From assembly GCA_934045905.1 (NCBI GenBank), contig OW203766.1, positions 29,382,309 through 29,446,308 of the forward strand: DNA of 64,000 nucleotides, written 5' to 3'. Source of the stretch: Leuctra nigra. Its lineage: Eukaryota; Arthropoda; Insecta; Plecoptera; Leuctridae. Position numbers and translations under genes: made by a program. This document shows, piece by piece, positions 19,225 through 32,846 of the stretch (the stretch's first letter is position 1; every line of letters starts with the position of its first letter). The notes beneath the pieces were generated by a model that was given only the letters and a program-made list of their open reading frames with translations, was not told where the DNA came from and did not search any database.

Positions 19225-22200
19225 TGTGAGGACAAAAGTATACCTATTCTTCTTACATCATTGTGATTTGCCACTTCGATACTGAATTATGGACATTTTA
19301 ATTATGCTTTTCAAAAGTATTTCAAGAGAAGTAAATATAGACTCCATATTTACGCACTTTGCCCCATTAAAAAAGTTAATAATACCACTTTTGTGTTAGG
19401 ATGTCAATAAATATTTTTCAATGATTCAACCATTCCTTAGTTATCTACACAATTAACATGGAATGGCAGTGATATGTCAGACAAGTAGTTTCTATTCTCC
19501 GAGGACCCAAAACATCACAAACACAGAACGACTGCTGCTACGACTGCTCGCTCGAAACACGTCATTGTAACAAGACACAAGCCCGGCGGCCATTTCTGTG
19601 TCTCATCTCGAATATTCTATAATCATCTTAGATACGTGATATTATTAGGATAAATATCAGTTTGTTTGAGATGCGGTGTGCCTGAAGTAGCTGGGATGCT
19701 ATAGAGAGGTTTGATAATATCAGCATCTATTGGAGATGATGGTCCTGTCTACTGCAGACAAGATTTGAAGAGGAGAGAAGGTGAAATCCAGGTCGCATCA
19801 GACACAATCAGCTCTAGTTAGACAAATGAACATGGCGCCGATTACAAAATTGTAGGGAATCATAAGTCGTCATGTGAGAATCGGAATAATTTGAGCTTTT
19901 ATGCGTCTAAGTGGACTTTTTAAGACTTTCTATTATGTCTAGGCGAAAGCGCTATCCCGCAGTACAGCCACTGATCTCCATGTACTTCCACTTCGTTGCG
20001 TGGATTGCGCATTGAAAACCTTCAAGATTTGTCCCAGTGAAGCCGAAAATATATTAGAAAAATGTTTCTAAAATGCTCCTTTTCAAAGTCATCAATTTAT
20101 AACAGCCTTTTACACGATCTGAATCATAACTTAAATCACTTTGAGTCAACTGAATTATTACATTAGTCATCAGTTAACTAGTTAATTAACCGTTTTAGTT
20201 ACATTACAGTTATAATTTGTTACACATCCACAAAATTATTACGGCGGCGACTTAGAAAATGTTAGAAAATGTTTGATGTTTGAGAAAAATGTTGAGTATT
20301 GACACAGTTGGTGTTACGGAGTGGAGGTGGTAGATTCAACAGTAGAGTAGGTCAAGAGGTAATATGAAGCTAAATCCTGGCACCTCCACTAGTAGAACAG
20401 TTTGGTAGATCGTCCATTGCAATTAGATTTATAAGTTACGTGATATATCTTTATACTGCTTTAAACCTTGGCATTTTTCTTTTAAGAAAGCTCAATCCAG
20501 ATGACGACTATCATGATTGTGGTTTACCAAGAGCCTCTCGTGTATTAATCTCAACAATCTTCACAATAATCTTCACCCCATTTCATCGTCGCATCCGAAG
20601 AATCCCACTAATCATTCGAAGACGGCTTTTGTGAGCAAAGCATTATACTCATTAAACCCGAATTGTACACAACTCATAAAACTGAAGTATTTGACTCCCA
20701 CTTTTTACAAATAAAATCCTAATAAAAGACTTAAATTTGCTACTATTTCGGATTTCGAGAAAAAACACGAGTCATAACTCACAGTAATGTGAAAAGATTT
20801 CCTCCATTAATTCCTTTATACACAATGTGATAAAAAAAACTCTAAGGTGAAACGCCTTATTACGTTTTCCTGACAAACAACATTTATAAATAAATAGGTT
20901 TATGGCAAACAAACAAACAAAATAAACACAAACAAGAGCGCGTGGAAATAGGATCTATCTAGATATTCACACGGTGGTATTTTTGTCCTCTTTGATGTCT
21001 CTTCCAATGATGTATGTGTTAGCGTAGATTCCTGGCATGTTGCCAGAGAGCGCGTGGATTCGGGCCCGACACAGGCCCGATCAGGCGTGATAATTACAAT
21101 CACAGGGCGAAGGTTTGCGGCCAGGCGGAAATTCTTCTCGAGATCTTTCGCCGGTTTGTCGGAGACGTCATTTCAGAGAAATACGATGGGAAACGCGGGC
21201 AGAATTCATGATACGTCTAATTTTACTTGGGAAATACACTTTGATTTTCTCGTAGAATTTCCTGTGATCTTTCACTTGTATCATGGACGTGGAACGATAA
21301 AGTAGGTGAGATAGAAAATAGCCTGTATCGTATGCCAATTGATTAATTCCTCTTTTACCCGTTAGATTCCTTCCTAGCCAAGAAAAATACACAGCAGACT
21401 GAATTTAATTGTTTACTTTACCTTCAATATAATTATTTATTTTAATTTTAGACAAAAGACAGATCAAGGTTGCAACGAAAACAAACATATTACCTAGGTA
21501 TATTTTGTGTAAATTGTTGGTACATTTTGCATTTTTCTATGAGTATTTATGAGTATTCAACAGCTTTTAAGTTGATAAAGCTCCACTAAGAGCATACATG
21601 ATCAACACTTTAGGTTTACCGGACTTATGGGGTTATAAGTTGAAATTGAAAGTGTGTCTTTTTATGTATATTCTTTACTTTTCTCTATCTCTCATGGTAA
21701 ATCTCTCTCGTTTTCTTGTTTTATGTGTATTCTATGTTATAATTGTGTTTATAAACGCGTGGACAGCTGTGCCACCGACAACATTTATCTCTGTTACAGA
21801 TGAAAACTACCAACATTCAAATGGGAACATGGGGAGAAAATCGGGTCTCGAAACCGGGTCACCTAAGAGACCACATGTCTTAGAGTGGAAAGAAGTTAAT
21901 CGTGGTTGAATCCAATGACCAGTATCGACATTTCAATGAATAGTTACCTAGAGGGTCTTCTCTGTAGATGTCTTCAGTGTGGATGATAAGTGCATTGAAG
22001 CTGATGATTGCAATCAGCAGATGCACTTTGTAGTTGCATGCCATCTCATTTCACGGCGTTACGTCGAGCAAAAGAACACGGAGCAGATCCGAAGAACTGC
22101 ACGTTCGAGTCTTTATCATCGGGATGCACAACGTCAAGTTAGCAGATAATAATTGTTGGAACGTGGAGAATTTACACATTTCGCATCGGTATGTTCAAAT

Positions 22201-22455
22201 TCAGTCGCGTATTCGTTCGAGTTTCAGTATTTTTTTTTTTATGAAAGTACTGAATTTCTGCTCTTTTTAAATTTCGGCTATACAATTAGAATTCGTGATA
22301 TTAGAGGACAAAAAACGAAACTGTTAACACTTCACACATTCTTCTTGAATACCTCAACCACAAAACAACCAAATCTCTTAACCACTTTGCAAAATATTTC
22401 CAACCCAGCTGTTCTCGCGACGAGCTATATGTTAATCCGCATTGGCGCGCAAAAA
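19225..22455. other. Anonymous DNA
   Basis: No gene is recognised. A moderately GC-rich patch at about 21000-21200 and an open frame at 21598-21909 (+, with one hydrophobic stretch) have no similarity I know. Both are noted as unresolved. Confidence 0.45.
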
Positions 22456-22459
22456 CACG

Positions 22460-22545
22460 TCTCTCTCCGTCGTCGTCGGCGTCGGCGGCGTCGCCTCCAT
22501 CCTAACTGAGCGTCGGTGACGTCGCCGCCGTCGGTCACACATCGC
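22460..22545. repeat. CpG-rich GTCGTCGGCG-type simple repeat
   Basis: A run of CGTCGTCGTCGGCGTCGGCG followed by GACGTCGCCGCCGTCGG, with high CpG density in AT-rich surroundings. It may be a low-complexity island or part of a promoter. Confidence 0.7.
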
Positions 22546-22905
22546 TTTTATCTTTAGAACAATATTTGACCCCTGCCCACATGGGTAGACCAGCCCGCTG
22601 TAGCGAGTGGAACGCTTCTACTGGGCTAACATTAGCTCGGCAGGAGAAACTTCAACACTGTTTGGCTGCTTTACAATTCTTACGCTGGCTAAACAACTAA
22701 CACAAGGTTTTAGATGCCAGGAATTTAGTAATCATTAGATTCTAGAAAATTCGACGTAATAAGATACTAGTTATTGGTTTAAATACGAAATTATAAGACG
22801 ATAGGAAAATATGATTTATCCAACAATAAAATAAGGACATTGGATGAGTATCAAACATTTCTGTTTTTGTTTTTATGATAAAAAATTGATTACCTAACGG
22901 ACTAT

Positions 22906-22985
22906 TAAGGTATGCCAATGCTTGTTGCCACGGTAATTACTAATCAACTGATAACTTACCAATATATTTAACAGAGCATACAAAT
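22906..22985. mobile_element. Diverged half of a MITE
   Basis: On the minus strand it carries GCTCTGTTAAATATATTGG, then CAGTTGATTAG and TGGCAACAAGCATTGGCAT, in the same order as the MITE at 3696-3825. The other end has decayed. Confidence 0.45.
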
Positions 22986-23099
22986 TCAAGTGAAAACCCA
23001 ATTTAAAACCGCTGCAATAATTTGAAAAAACGCTTGTTTTTAAGTATAAACTGAACTATCGTATTAGTATTATATTTTTCAATAGGTTATGATGGATTA

Positions 23100-23237
23100 A
23101 GGGTTAGTATTTCAATACTCTGCTATATTTAACAGTTCATTACCTAGGTCTGTATTGTCATGGCACCAACCAATGACATTCCGTGAATTACCGTTTAAAC
23201 TTAACTACTGATTTTAGCAGAGTGAAATGCCAGCCCT
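23100..23237. mobile_element. Small MITE (same family as 3696-3825)
   Basis: The left end AGGGTTAGTATTTCAATACT and the inverted right end AGGGCTGGCATTTCACTCTG form imperfect terminal repeats. The core ACCAATGACATTCCGTGAAT is shared with the 3.7-kb copy. Flanking TTA/AAT-rich sequence is compatible with a TTA target. Confidence 0.65.
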
Positions 23238-23495
23238 AATTATATTTAACAACAATTTAAAATAAATTCTTATTCACTTTCTGTAATTAACGAACTGTAA
23301 TAGTTTTCGAAAAAAAACAGTAATTCTAAACGCAACAGCTGGAGTAATACACTAAATAACTCATGTATAACAACACATAATGACCGATACGTCCATTACG
23401 CCCAATGTTGACTTGATAACTGAGTAGCCTCCTTCTTGCGTCCCAATATCCTGCAGGATCGTATAAAACATAATGCAACACTAACTCCCTACATA

Positions 23496-23519
23496 GGGGG
23501 GGGGGGGGGGGGGGGGGGG
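23496..23519. repeat. Poly(G) run, 24 bases
   Basis: Uninterrupted G homopolymer. Confidence 0.95.
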
Positions 23520-24904
23520 CGAAGTCTATAAATACTCTGTATATACGGATGTAGAGATAGTATCAGGAAGACACAAGGCGCAATGATGTTTTGTAGGCTT
23601 AAGTTCAGCTCAGTCCGCACTTTTTGCCGGGGTTCTATCAGAGATCGGCTTCATCTACACCCCCTTATCCTCTATAAATGCCGTGGAGGCATAAAACAGA
23701 AGAGCATTTTTTTTTTAGAGAGAATGCAAAAATAAATTAATTCGGCTCCTCGTAAATTCTGCGATGCGCGTGTGAGTTTACGATCGCTGAAGCCGACAAG
23801 AAATATGACATTGAACTTGGAAATAAGTGGATTAGACAGAGGCGTATGCTGGCGTTTGATATTTCATATAAAACATAGGACTCTTCTTTCATCGATCTGA
23901 TTTTAAGAGACTTGGGTACGTGTTTTTGACAGCGTGGTGTTTGTGACGATATTAGAGTGTCAAAATGGACGAAAAATAGATAGAATACTGGATATGGTTT
24001 TAACAAATAAACCATGAAATATCTCTGATCCATTTATTTATGCATATTTACGTACGTTTCATAAATTTCAATGAACCTATTAATTAATAGTGCTCCTTTT
24101 TTTTTAAAATCTGTTCATCGGTCTGCAATTCAAATGCGCTTTTGTACTGATGCAGTTCCACGATCATTAATTTTGCATTTACGTAGTACCTACATATGTA
24201 CCTACATATGTACCAAGTTTCGTTTTTTGCTAATTTACCTTTTGTATTATCGGTCGTTTAATTACTCAAAGAAGTATTTTTAATTACTTACGTACATTTT
24301 TAATGTAGAAAATTATAGAATGCAAAAAGGAGCTTAATATTGAAAATTCCTGAAACTCGCTATTTTTAATCCACGTGCTCGTGAAATAAACTTAATACTA
24401 TTCCGGTAATACTCTGCAAATAGCTGTACAGTAAGCCGATGTCAGCTAATAAGAATGCCTCCACAACATGTGTGTTTTTTCACGTATTGTTTGCCAATAC
24501 GTGTACATGAAGTGAGGGCGGCGTTTCGAATAGTTGTGGTCTTGGCACCGGTCGCTGGAACTCCAAGAATCTTGGCACCTCGCGTACAAACTGACACAGA
24601 AACAATAATAATAGCGATAAATAAAATCCAACAGTCAAGAATATCACTTCACATTATCTTTACGTTTAATAAACAATTAGATATGACAAGGTTAACGAGC
24701 GGTATTATAATGAAAGTATATTTAGTAAAATGTTTGATACTTTAAAACCTGACCTCTGGTATTATAGCTTGACAAAAATACACGTTGAAATTATAATAAG
24801 ACGAAGTATAAACCTAAGTACACTCCCTGACATGAAATAATAGTATTTCATTCAAAATTAGTACAGAAAAAGATATTGTCTCGTTCTGTACTGCAACGTA
24901 TAAA
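23520..24904. other. Anonymous AT-rich DNA
   Basis: No recognised gene. A short direct repeat ACCTACATATGT occurs twice near 24190. Confidence 0.5.
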
Positions 24905-25062
24905 TGATTTTAGAGATAAGATTGAAACTAATTAATGAATTGCGAGTGGAAGGAGAGAGCCGTGGCCTATCACTAGGGAACCCTCCCTGCATTTGCCTGA
25001 CGAATAAAAGCAGCCACCGGAATCTCGGAATCAAACCCGGGACCTGGGAGTTCAGCTCAAAT
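24905..25062 (-). mobile_element. tRNA-derived SINE fragment
   Basis: On the minus strand a pol III B box in a tRNA-like context (CCCGGGTTTGATTCCGAG) is followed by GGTTCCCTAGTGATAGGCCA and CTCTCCTTCCACTCGCAA. The SINE at 48969 has the same order (GGTTCCCCAGTAATAGGCCA, then CCTCCTTCCCACAG). It is truncated and lacks the tail. Confidence 0.6.
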
Positions 25063-25456
25063 GGTTTTTGCCAGAATTACTGGCTCCTACTTTATTGTTC
25101 ACGACTGTATATTTTACATGATGTATTTAGGTTTTTCAGATTAGTTCAATTATAACTTAGACAAAAGTATTTGAAATAAGAGCAGTTGACTAGTTAACTT
25201 AAATTTAAATATTGAGTTTAATGCAGAACCTTTAAACATTTGACATTATTACTTCTATTATAAATCCTTCTGTTTTGATCACTTCATGATAGATACGAAG
25301 ATAATTAATCTCCAGCTACAACTATGAATAATGACGATACATTTTCTGGATTAGATCCACATTTTAAATATAATAATATGTTTTGTTGAACAAATGACCC
25401 TGGGCTTTGATATTTCGAACTAATGCGAACCGAAGTCGGTCGGTTCTGATTAACGT
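25063..25456. other. Anonymous AT-rich DNA
   Basis: Nothing recognised. Confidence 0.5.
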
Positions 25457-25478
25457 CCCCCCCCCCCCCCCCCCCCCC
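25457..25478. repeat. Poly(C) run, 22 bases
   Basis: Uninterrupted C homopolymer followed by a short TCTCTC stretch. Confidence 0.95.
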
Positions 25479-28400
25479 TCTCTCCGTCAGGTCACGTGTT
25501 CTCTCCTCTCTGCTAGTAATTAATTGGCATTGTTACAGAGAGCATGAAATAATGTGCACTGGCTGGGTAGGCAACACGCCGGCCATGATCGTGTAGAGCG
25601 GGTTGCCTAACCGCACCGGGTAAAGTTTAGAACCATGCTGCGGGATAGACACCTCCGAAACTTGTCGGAACTTGTTTTACTTCGTTTTAATGACGCACTG
25701 CGCTGCAACGAAGACAATTTGATAAAGGTCGACTGAAATATTTTGTATTATTTCAATTTATGTCATCATAAATCCTATTCCGGAAAACGAGACGCAATAT
25801 ATCACTATATATATTTATTTTATGTAGGAGCTTAAAGTAAAAACGTCATATTTCCAATAAAAAGGTAAAAGGCCAAATATTTGAAAGCAACTTTTCGAGA
25901 CTGACTCGTCGACTCAAACCTTATAGAAACGCATTTAAATTTTATCGTCATAGAAAATCTTGAAACATCCAATTTTTACTGCAAAACCAGACTGAAAAAA
26001 GACGAAATCATTTCATTTTAACCACCCCACATTCAAGTTATTCCACAGAATGAAGGTATATATTTGAAATTCGAGAGGTAAAAAAAAATCCCTGGGGTTG
26101 GTTTCAATAAAACTCGAGCTCTTGACATGTGGATGACAGAATGAACGCGTTGTCCCTGTAGATCAGAGTTTATTTGAACTATTCGAAACATTAACATCAT
26201 CGCCAGGAAGCTGGATGGAAATGATAGAGGAAACATTGGCTCCATCACAGTTTATTGCGGTCATTATGATGAGGGCTGATAAAATGGCTATAGGTTTTTA
26301 CTATGGGTTGAGGCTCCACGTTTCAATCCCTTCTGTTTCCCCCACTCCTCGGTTCTACATCAAGCATCATAGGCGTCGATGTCAGCCATCTTGTAAACAC
26401 GAGTTCATTGTTGGAAATGTGATATATTATCGAGATACCTGGGGATTTTTAATACAACGAAAGAAATAGAAAATATATTGTGGCATAATAATATATTCCC
26501 TTGTTTTCGAAAAGAAAAAATATTATTTTTTGGAACAACTGTATTATACAATTGCCAATGGCGAGAGTAAAATAAATGTTATTACTGGGGAAAAAATTTA
26601 TGACTCATAAATTAATAACATCAATTCAGTTTTCTCAGCACTTCTATATTCAGACGAATATTAATATTTGTTTTTCTTCAGTGACATCAAAGTGAAATCA
26701 AAGTAACTTTTAAATTAAATTAATATGCCCGCTATTCTATTACAAATAGTATATTAACAAGGTATAGTGTTAGAATTTTAATGTTCCTATATCTCCTGTT
26801 ATTCTTGGTGCCTTAATAAAAGTTTTTATTACTGACAACATCAAGTAAAGTACAGCATGTCAATGTAAAAATGTACTTGTTAAGTCTATAGAGGCAAAAA
26901 ATAGATAAAGGGGGAAATGCTCAAAATCCTAAATCTGTACCTACCTCAGAAGTAGAGAGCGGAAGTAAATTTGAACGATTTTGCGTTGCACACTTTTGTA
27001 ATAATGTAATCAAGCTCTATCACTTTGCCATTTGACTGATGTCAACAAAATACAGTTATATTAAAGTATTCTCTCACACAATGACTAATGTTACCTTTAC
27101 AAATATTATGATTGAATGGAGACGGAATTACTTGCTTCTGAGCTCACTTCAAGAAAAGAAGGTGAGCTCGAAGAGGAACTCATATCATTAAAATGTACTT
27201 CGGCCCTTCAACTTCTGAGGTGCAGAGATATCTTTTAATTGTACCAAGTAGCCTACGGAGGCCCATGATGCCATGTGGCAGTCAGTCGCCGACACAAGTC
27301 TGCATCAAAGCGTGCCGTCTAGCTTGTCTATCAGGCTTCCTCCGGCAGTGGCTTTTGTCCATTATGAAACGTATTACCAAGGCTGAGAGCGATGGATTAC
27401 ACAACTGAGGTCTCGCCATTGATCGTCACTTAGTGACCTAAATCATGTCTACCTCAAGCCCAGCCACTCTTGTGGTCTCCAGAGATATGCAAGAGTGCAT
27501 GTGTGAAACATTACACCGCTTTCTGCTTGATACAATCATGCCACTTGGAACTTTGCTAATTATATTAGGAAACTCAACGCTTTGTTAATTCTTTCAGATT
27601 ATATCAGAAGTGGAATTATAAATCAATTTTCCGATAAAACCAAGAGAAGATCTTGCAAGAAATAATTAGTTAAATGAAATGATGGTATTGATATCTTTTT
27701 TGAAAACATTGACCTGATCCGTTATTTTGTTTAACCTGTAGTATGCAAAAATAACAAAAGAACAAAATAAAGAGAGTTCATCATCTTCAAACGGAGACGT
27801 TCGCTTCTCTCTCTCTTCACAATCGCGGTAGTATAGGGCCTATAGGTATAATTTTTGAACGAAATTTAAATATTTGACATACTTGAATTGCAACACTTAA
27901 TGTGTTGGTTCTTGTTTTCGCCACTAGAAGGTGACCCACGCCCTTCCTACGCCTGTAAGTTCAACTTAAGTTCAATGTAAATGCCACACTTATTTAGAGT
28001 GTTTACGTTTCAATACACCGGGTTTTGAGAAACGGAACTACATTCGGAAATCTCTCACCAAATTAAAACGATTTGTTCTCACTACAATTGGTGGCAGAAG
28101 TTGGACACATTTTGGGAAATTGTGATTATTGAATATCTGAACAATATTTACCTCCTAAATATTGAAAATTCAGTAAAAAAACTCATCAGACAACAAATGC
28201 GGACCTATTGATCCAGAACGATGCCTAACGGCACTTTCATCTCGACAAATCGCTTCTAATCTCCATTATTTGCTCTCAACTATTTTACCCGACGCATGCA
28301 TGACATTGGAAAAACAATAAAAAATAATCTCATCAGGGATTGATCACTTGGCTACGCCCACTGACTGAGAGATATCATTCCACCGGTCGGTCGAGCAGAA

Positions 28401-28767
28401 GACTGTTATAGCGGCCGTAATGTTTACGCAAACAATGCCGCGCGTACATATCACCTATAGGAGGCGTCAAGTAGGATCACGTGATAAATATCCAATCGTT
28501 CGTGCTATTGTTAAGGCGATTAGAAGAGAAGAGGTAATCACATTAATGTATTGAACATGTTCAAACCCTATGCTGGAGTTTAATGGTTATCATAAGTGTA
28601 TTTTGGTCGAGGGGTTGGTCATTTTGAGTTGTATGATAATAAGATTGATTTATAAGTGTTGACACGATGGGGAAAGTTTGTTGGAGAAATGGGGAAAGGA
28701 ATTATGAAATTGTTGAGTGGTAGGGCCGATCGTACACACATCGAAGGGGGTGGAAGAGATTTGGGCA
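25479..28767. other. Anonymous DNA, one unresolved GC-balanced patch
   Basis: The segment at about 27180-27500 is near 50% GC and could be a decayed transposon or exon, but neither strand gives a frame I recognise. The rest is AT-rich and featureless to my reading. Confidence 0.4.
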
Positions 28768-28781
28768 GGGGGGGGGGGGGG
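28768..28781. repeat. Poly(G) run, 14 bases
   Basis: Uninterrupted G homopolymer. Confidence 0.95.
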
Positions 28782-29256
28782 CAAATATATCTTTGTGAAT
28801 CGTGGTGTCAGATCATTTATGATAAAATCCGTGTACTATAACCTATTAGGTAGTTACCCTATTAGCAATAAAATTATAGGACTCCACATGTTTCTTGGAT
28901 TATTTCTTATTTTACATTTTATTATACCTGTACCTCAGGGGTAGAAAGGCCGATGTCATTTCAATGATTCCGAAAGTGATCTCAAAAACAGTAGTTCTGC
29001 CTTCATACTCTCATTTTTGTAATGCTGACGCGAGTCATTTTGAAAGATAATAATTCAATGTAATTATAATTGTTAACTGTCAAGTGGTAATTGATTTCAA
29101 CATTGAATTAACAGTGGTTCCAGAAAGTGTGTCATCAAGTGTGCAACGCAAAATTGAGAAATCGGACTTCCGACCTTGTACCTCTGTGGCACAGATATTA
29201 TTTCCCTGGTTTCGTGATTTATTTGATCAATTTTTAATTCATTTTAAGAGGGCTGG

Positions 29257-29622
29257 GTAGTGAGCGTGGCCTTGAAGAGTTTTTTTAATCGATTTTTATC
29301 AGTATCTTTTACCAATGTAATTGTTAACAAAATGGGGCTTTGTACGAGTATTCAGAACAGTTCAATGAAAATAATTTTATAGTTTGGAATAAGTTATTAG
29401 TTTTATTTTATCCAACAGATGTTTAGTGCTATAATTTTACTAATTTTCGGGCACTAAACGTCTGTAGGACAAAGGAAATCTAATAAACCATTACAAGCTA
29501 TGGAATTATTTTCATTGAACTGTTCTAAATACTCGTACAAAAGCCTTATTTTGTTAACAATTACATTGGTAAAAGATATTGATAAAAATCGATTAAAAAC
29601 TCTTCAAGGTCAAACTCACTAC
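29257..29622. mobile_element. Foldback MITE, about 366 bp
   Basis: Two arms of about 160 bp (29257-29425 and 29455-29622) are long imperfect reverse complements, sharing for example CCTTGAAGAG, AATCGATTTTTATCA and TACCAATGTAATTGTTAACA. They are separated by a very short loop. No coding capacity. The target duplication is not clear. Confidence 0.8.
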
Positions 29623-30455
29623 AAAGCCGTCTTAAGATACCGTAAAAATAAACAATACATTTTGAAGTAGAGTGTCAGTGTGCGACATTCTAGGGTGTAA
29701 AAAGTTGACCAAAGCGTCCCTCTATAATGTGTCCCTTGAGATGATTTGTTGCGAGGAAGTGTGAACCAAGAATGCGGGTTAAAAGCAACAAAAGAGGGCG
29801 TCTTTCTTCGTGGGAAGATGTAATAGGAAATCCTCGCAGAGCAAATCATCCACTTCCTACGCAGTTTATAGCAACACCATCTTTATGTTATTATTTGATC
29901 ATAAAAAACCAACCCCCACTGTAGTAAAAGATCAGAAATGAATTTCCTATATTCCATGTAACAATGGTCCATTTTCATTTGATATTTTCCACATGTTGTA
30001 TTCTCAGCAGTATAATATTCTTAAAAGGTTTTTCACTAAGTCTTCTGCGGCGAAGGCAAAGACGTTGGATGAGAAGGATGAAGATTGCAAAATCGCATAC
30101 GGAATAAGAGCTTCTGAGTAGATATTACAAAACATAATGCGTGGTTTGATATGAGAAGCAAGGAAAGTCATGAAGCGTATTAAGTCGAGGGCAATGCTCT
30201 CTTCTTTCACTTTGAGGCCAGAGGAAAGTGGCAGATATCAGTTCATACATGGTAAAGCTTAACATAATAACACAGAATAATTTGTTATTAATTACCAACA
30301 GAAAATTTCTTCTGGACCAAATAATGTTTCTAGGCTACTATTTGAGCGATGTAATTGCAAACATATGTGATATTATGTCGATGCGCTTAGAATGTGGGGG
30401 TCTCGAGAGGGATTTTGACGGCACTCAAGCCGCCATTTTGTCTTGGCACTAAGCA
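29623..30455. other. Anonymous DNA
   Basis: No recognised gene; several AT-rich short frames only. Confidence 0.5.
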
Positions 30456-30540
30456 GTGTGTCCCCGAGGTCATGAGTACTGGCTTGAGGGAGGTCCCTGT
30501 TCGAACTCCGTGAGTGATGATGATGATGACGTAGCATTTG
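30456..30540 (+). repeat. tRNA-like SINE fragment with (GAT)n tail
   Basis: GAGGTCCCTGTTCGAACTCC resembles a tRNA T arm and B box, and is followed shortly by a GATGATGATGATGA run. This suggests the head and tail of a short tRNA-derived SINE. The A box is not convincing. Confidence 0.35.
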
Positions 30541-31561
30541 TCTGCGCAAATCAATTCAGTCGTCAAATCATGTTACTAAGTCCCAATAGTGACTCATTAT
30601 TAAAAGTAGGTAATAGGATATCTGTATTGCATAAAAAGTCAAATAAAGGTATTATTTTTTTGTTCAAAAGTAGCTAATATATTTTAGATATTATTTTATC
30701 TCGTCTGTAATGAAAACGATTTTTATTGAGACTTTTTTCTGAACAAATATTATAATATTTGATTATGTTTCTCTCATTTCATTTTGAATTTATAAATCAA
30801 TATTGTAAACAATACTCGTGTTTAAAAAAATATATAATGTTGTCTTCCTTTTGAAATTCCTTCAAAAGACCAAAGTCAATTTTCGCATATCTTTTGCTCT
30901 TCACAATCCTCCTTTCTGACTGACTCCAGAGACGCCATGATGCTTGAGGTCTACCGTGCGTCATTAACATCGAGTATATTATTATTCTGACTGAGCGGCG
31001 TCGCGACGGTGAGCGTCTAGAGGCAAAGTGTTGTTGAGAAATGGGTGAACCACACCCAACACCCTGGCCGCAATATCCGATAAGTACATTAAGAGGGTGC
31101 AGTGGGGGAGGGGGAGGTAAAGCCCACCTATCTCGGCAACACACGCTGTTGGCTTATTGTCTGAAATTACAAACATGGAATAGCTGATGTGGGGCGAAGT
31201 ACATGCAGTAATTTACTGAGGTGCGAAAAGTATTCACTATGGAAGTCGAAGAGGCTATGTCACTGCAGCCGGAACGTGAGGAATGAAGGGTTTTCTCATA
31301 TTTTGAATGTTATATTCGTAGATTTATCTTTAGGGGCTGTATTCTTATTGTTTAAAATTTAAAAATAAATCCGGAAATTTACTGTTCCAAATCTACTAAA
31401 ATCCCACCAAGCGTATAAATTAAGGGAATAAGGGAATTACAGCGAGTTCAGTTCAAGTAACTACATCGCGAAACAACATAAATTGATGCGAACCCCAGTG
31501 TCAACAATCAAATTGTATCAATCAATCAAATGCAATAGGCATATTACACATATTACACGTA
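30541..31561. other. Anonymous DNA
   Basis: An open frame at 30797-31144 (minus) is low-complexity and unrecognised. Nothing else noted. Confidence 0.45.
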
Positions 31562-31674
31562 CAGTCAGGGGAACTAGATAGTTCATACTCTGCCTCTCTC
31601 TGACCCATAACATAAACATGTTTTTATATGGAGCAGAGAGAGATAGAGTATGAACCATCTAGTTTCCTTGACTA
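31562..31674. mobile_element. 113-bp mini MITE with TA flanks (Tc1/mariner-like)
   Basis: Ends CAGTCAGGGGAACTAGAT and (inverted) TAGTCAAGGAAACTAGATGG pair over about 38 bp, including TTCATACTCT and CTCTCTCTG. The element is flanked by TA on both sides (31560-31561, 31675-31676), as expected for Tc1/mariner-type insertion. Confidence 0.65.
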
Positions 31675-31676
31675 TA

Positions 31677-32837
31677 CAGCACACGTATTAATTTTTTGCG
31701 AAGACTACTTTATTATTTTTTATTTATTTTCACTCTGCCCACCACTTGGCAACTTTGACTTGAAATTGTAACAAATGGAAAATTATAAACAGCTTAGATA
31801 ACGTTGTGTGTAAATGAGCGACCTTGAAACATAATTTACATAAGCAGTGAGCTATAAACGAAGGGACGTCGGATTGTCGTTTGGTCACCAGCCTCCCTTG
31901 TGTTGTATCAAACGCATTCTAAAGTCAGTCACGCCTAATTACACAACCAACAAATTTCCAAACGTCTTGGAACCAAACTCAGCCGTCGCCAGTCGGCCGG
32001 AAAATTACAAGAAAATTAACACAGGGGTGAGGAAAATCAGTTTTCAAGAGGAGCTGAAGAGATGAGAAGGAAGTCAAGGAGGGGTGACAAAGACAGCAAG
32101 AATACGCCAAAATCGGATATCGTGGAAATACCCGAAATAATTTGGAGCTAGAGTCACTAAATACCATAATATGGACCACTTTACAATCTGTAATAATCTG
32201 ACAAAAGGTTTAATTCGTATTAATTTTATTTAATCCACTGCATATTTTATCATTATCGATTAAGTAGAGTTGAGAAATAAAACTTTAAAACTTTTTGAAT
32301 TTTACAACTATGAAAAATTGTGTACTTATTATACATACTTGTCAGTTTTTTTAGCATCTTTATTTGCCATTGTACAAACAGGCATTTGTTTAATTAAAAT
32401 GGTAAAAGTATTTCGTAATTGATCTTTCATATAAGTGTAAACCTTTAGGACAATATTGTGTCAAGTCAAGTAGTTATTATGATTAAAGAGATAAATAACC
32501 ATTCAAAGAAACTTCAATGTAGCACTACTACGAAATACAAAATAGAAAAATGTGTAAAGTACTTTTCGAGAAACATCCATCCATCTAGTACTTGCTTACT
32601 ACATGTTCAATCAGAGTCTTTGCTAGTGGAATATAGATTCACAAATCTATATTTGATGCACTGTTTTGATGCCAAAATACATTTACCACTCTAGAGAGAT
32701 TTCTTTAAAAGACGTTTCTTCATACATAAATGATTGAGTATCATATAAGATGCATTTTCAATGAGCACTTATAGCTGAAGTTTAAGAAAACTGGAAAAAT
32801 CTTAAAGAAAAACTGTACGTAAGAATAGGAAAGAAGT
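31677..32837. other. Anonymous AT-rich DNA
   Basis: Nothing recognised. Confidence 0.5.
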
Positions 32838-32846
32838 AAATTTAGA

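Noticed and set aside
21598..21909. 103-codon frame with a hydrophobic segment as a small membrane protein
   Set aside because: No recognised family, AT-driven hydrophobic codons, no promoter or splice evidence; left as anonymous DNA.
27180..27500. GC-balanced patch as a conserved exon
   Set aside because: No frame on either strand gives a recognisable protein segment, and splice signals are not convincing.
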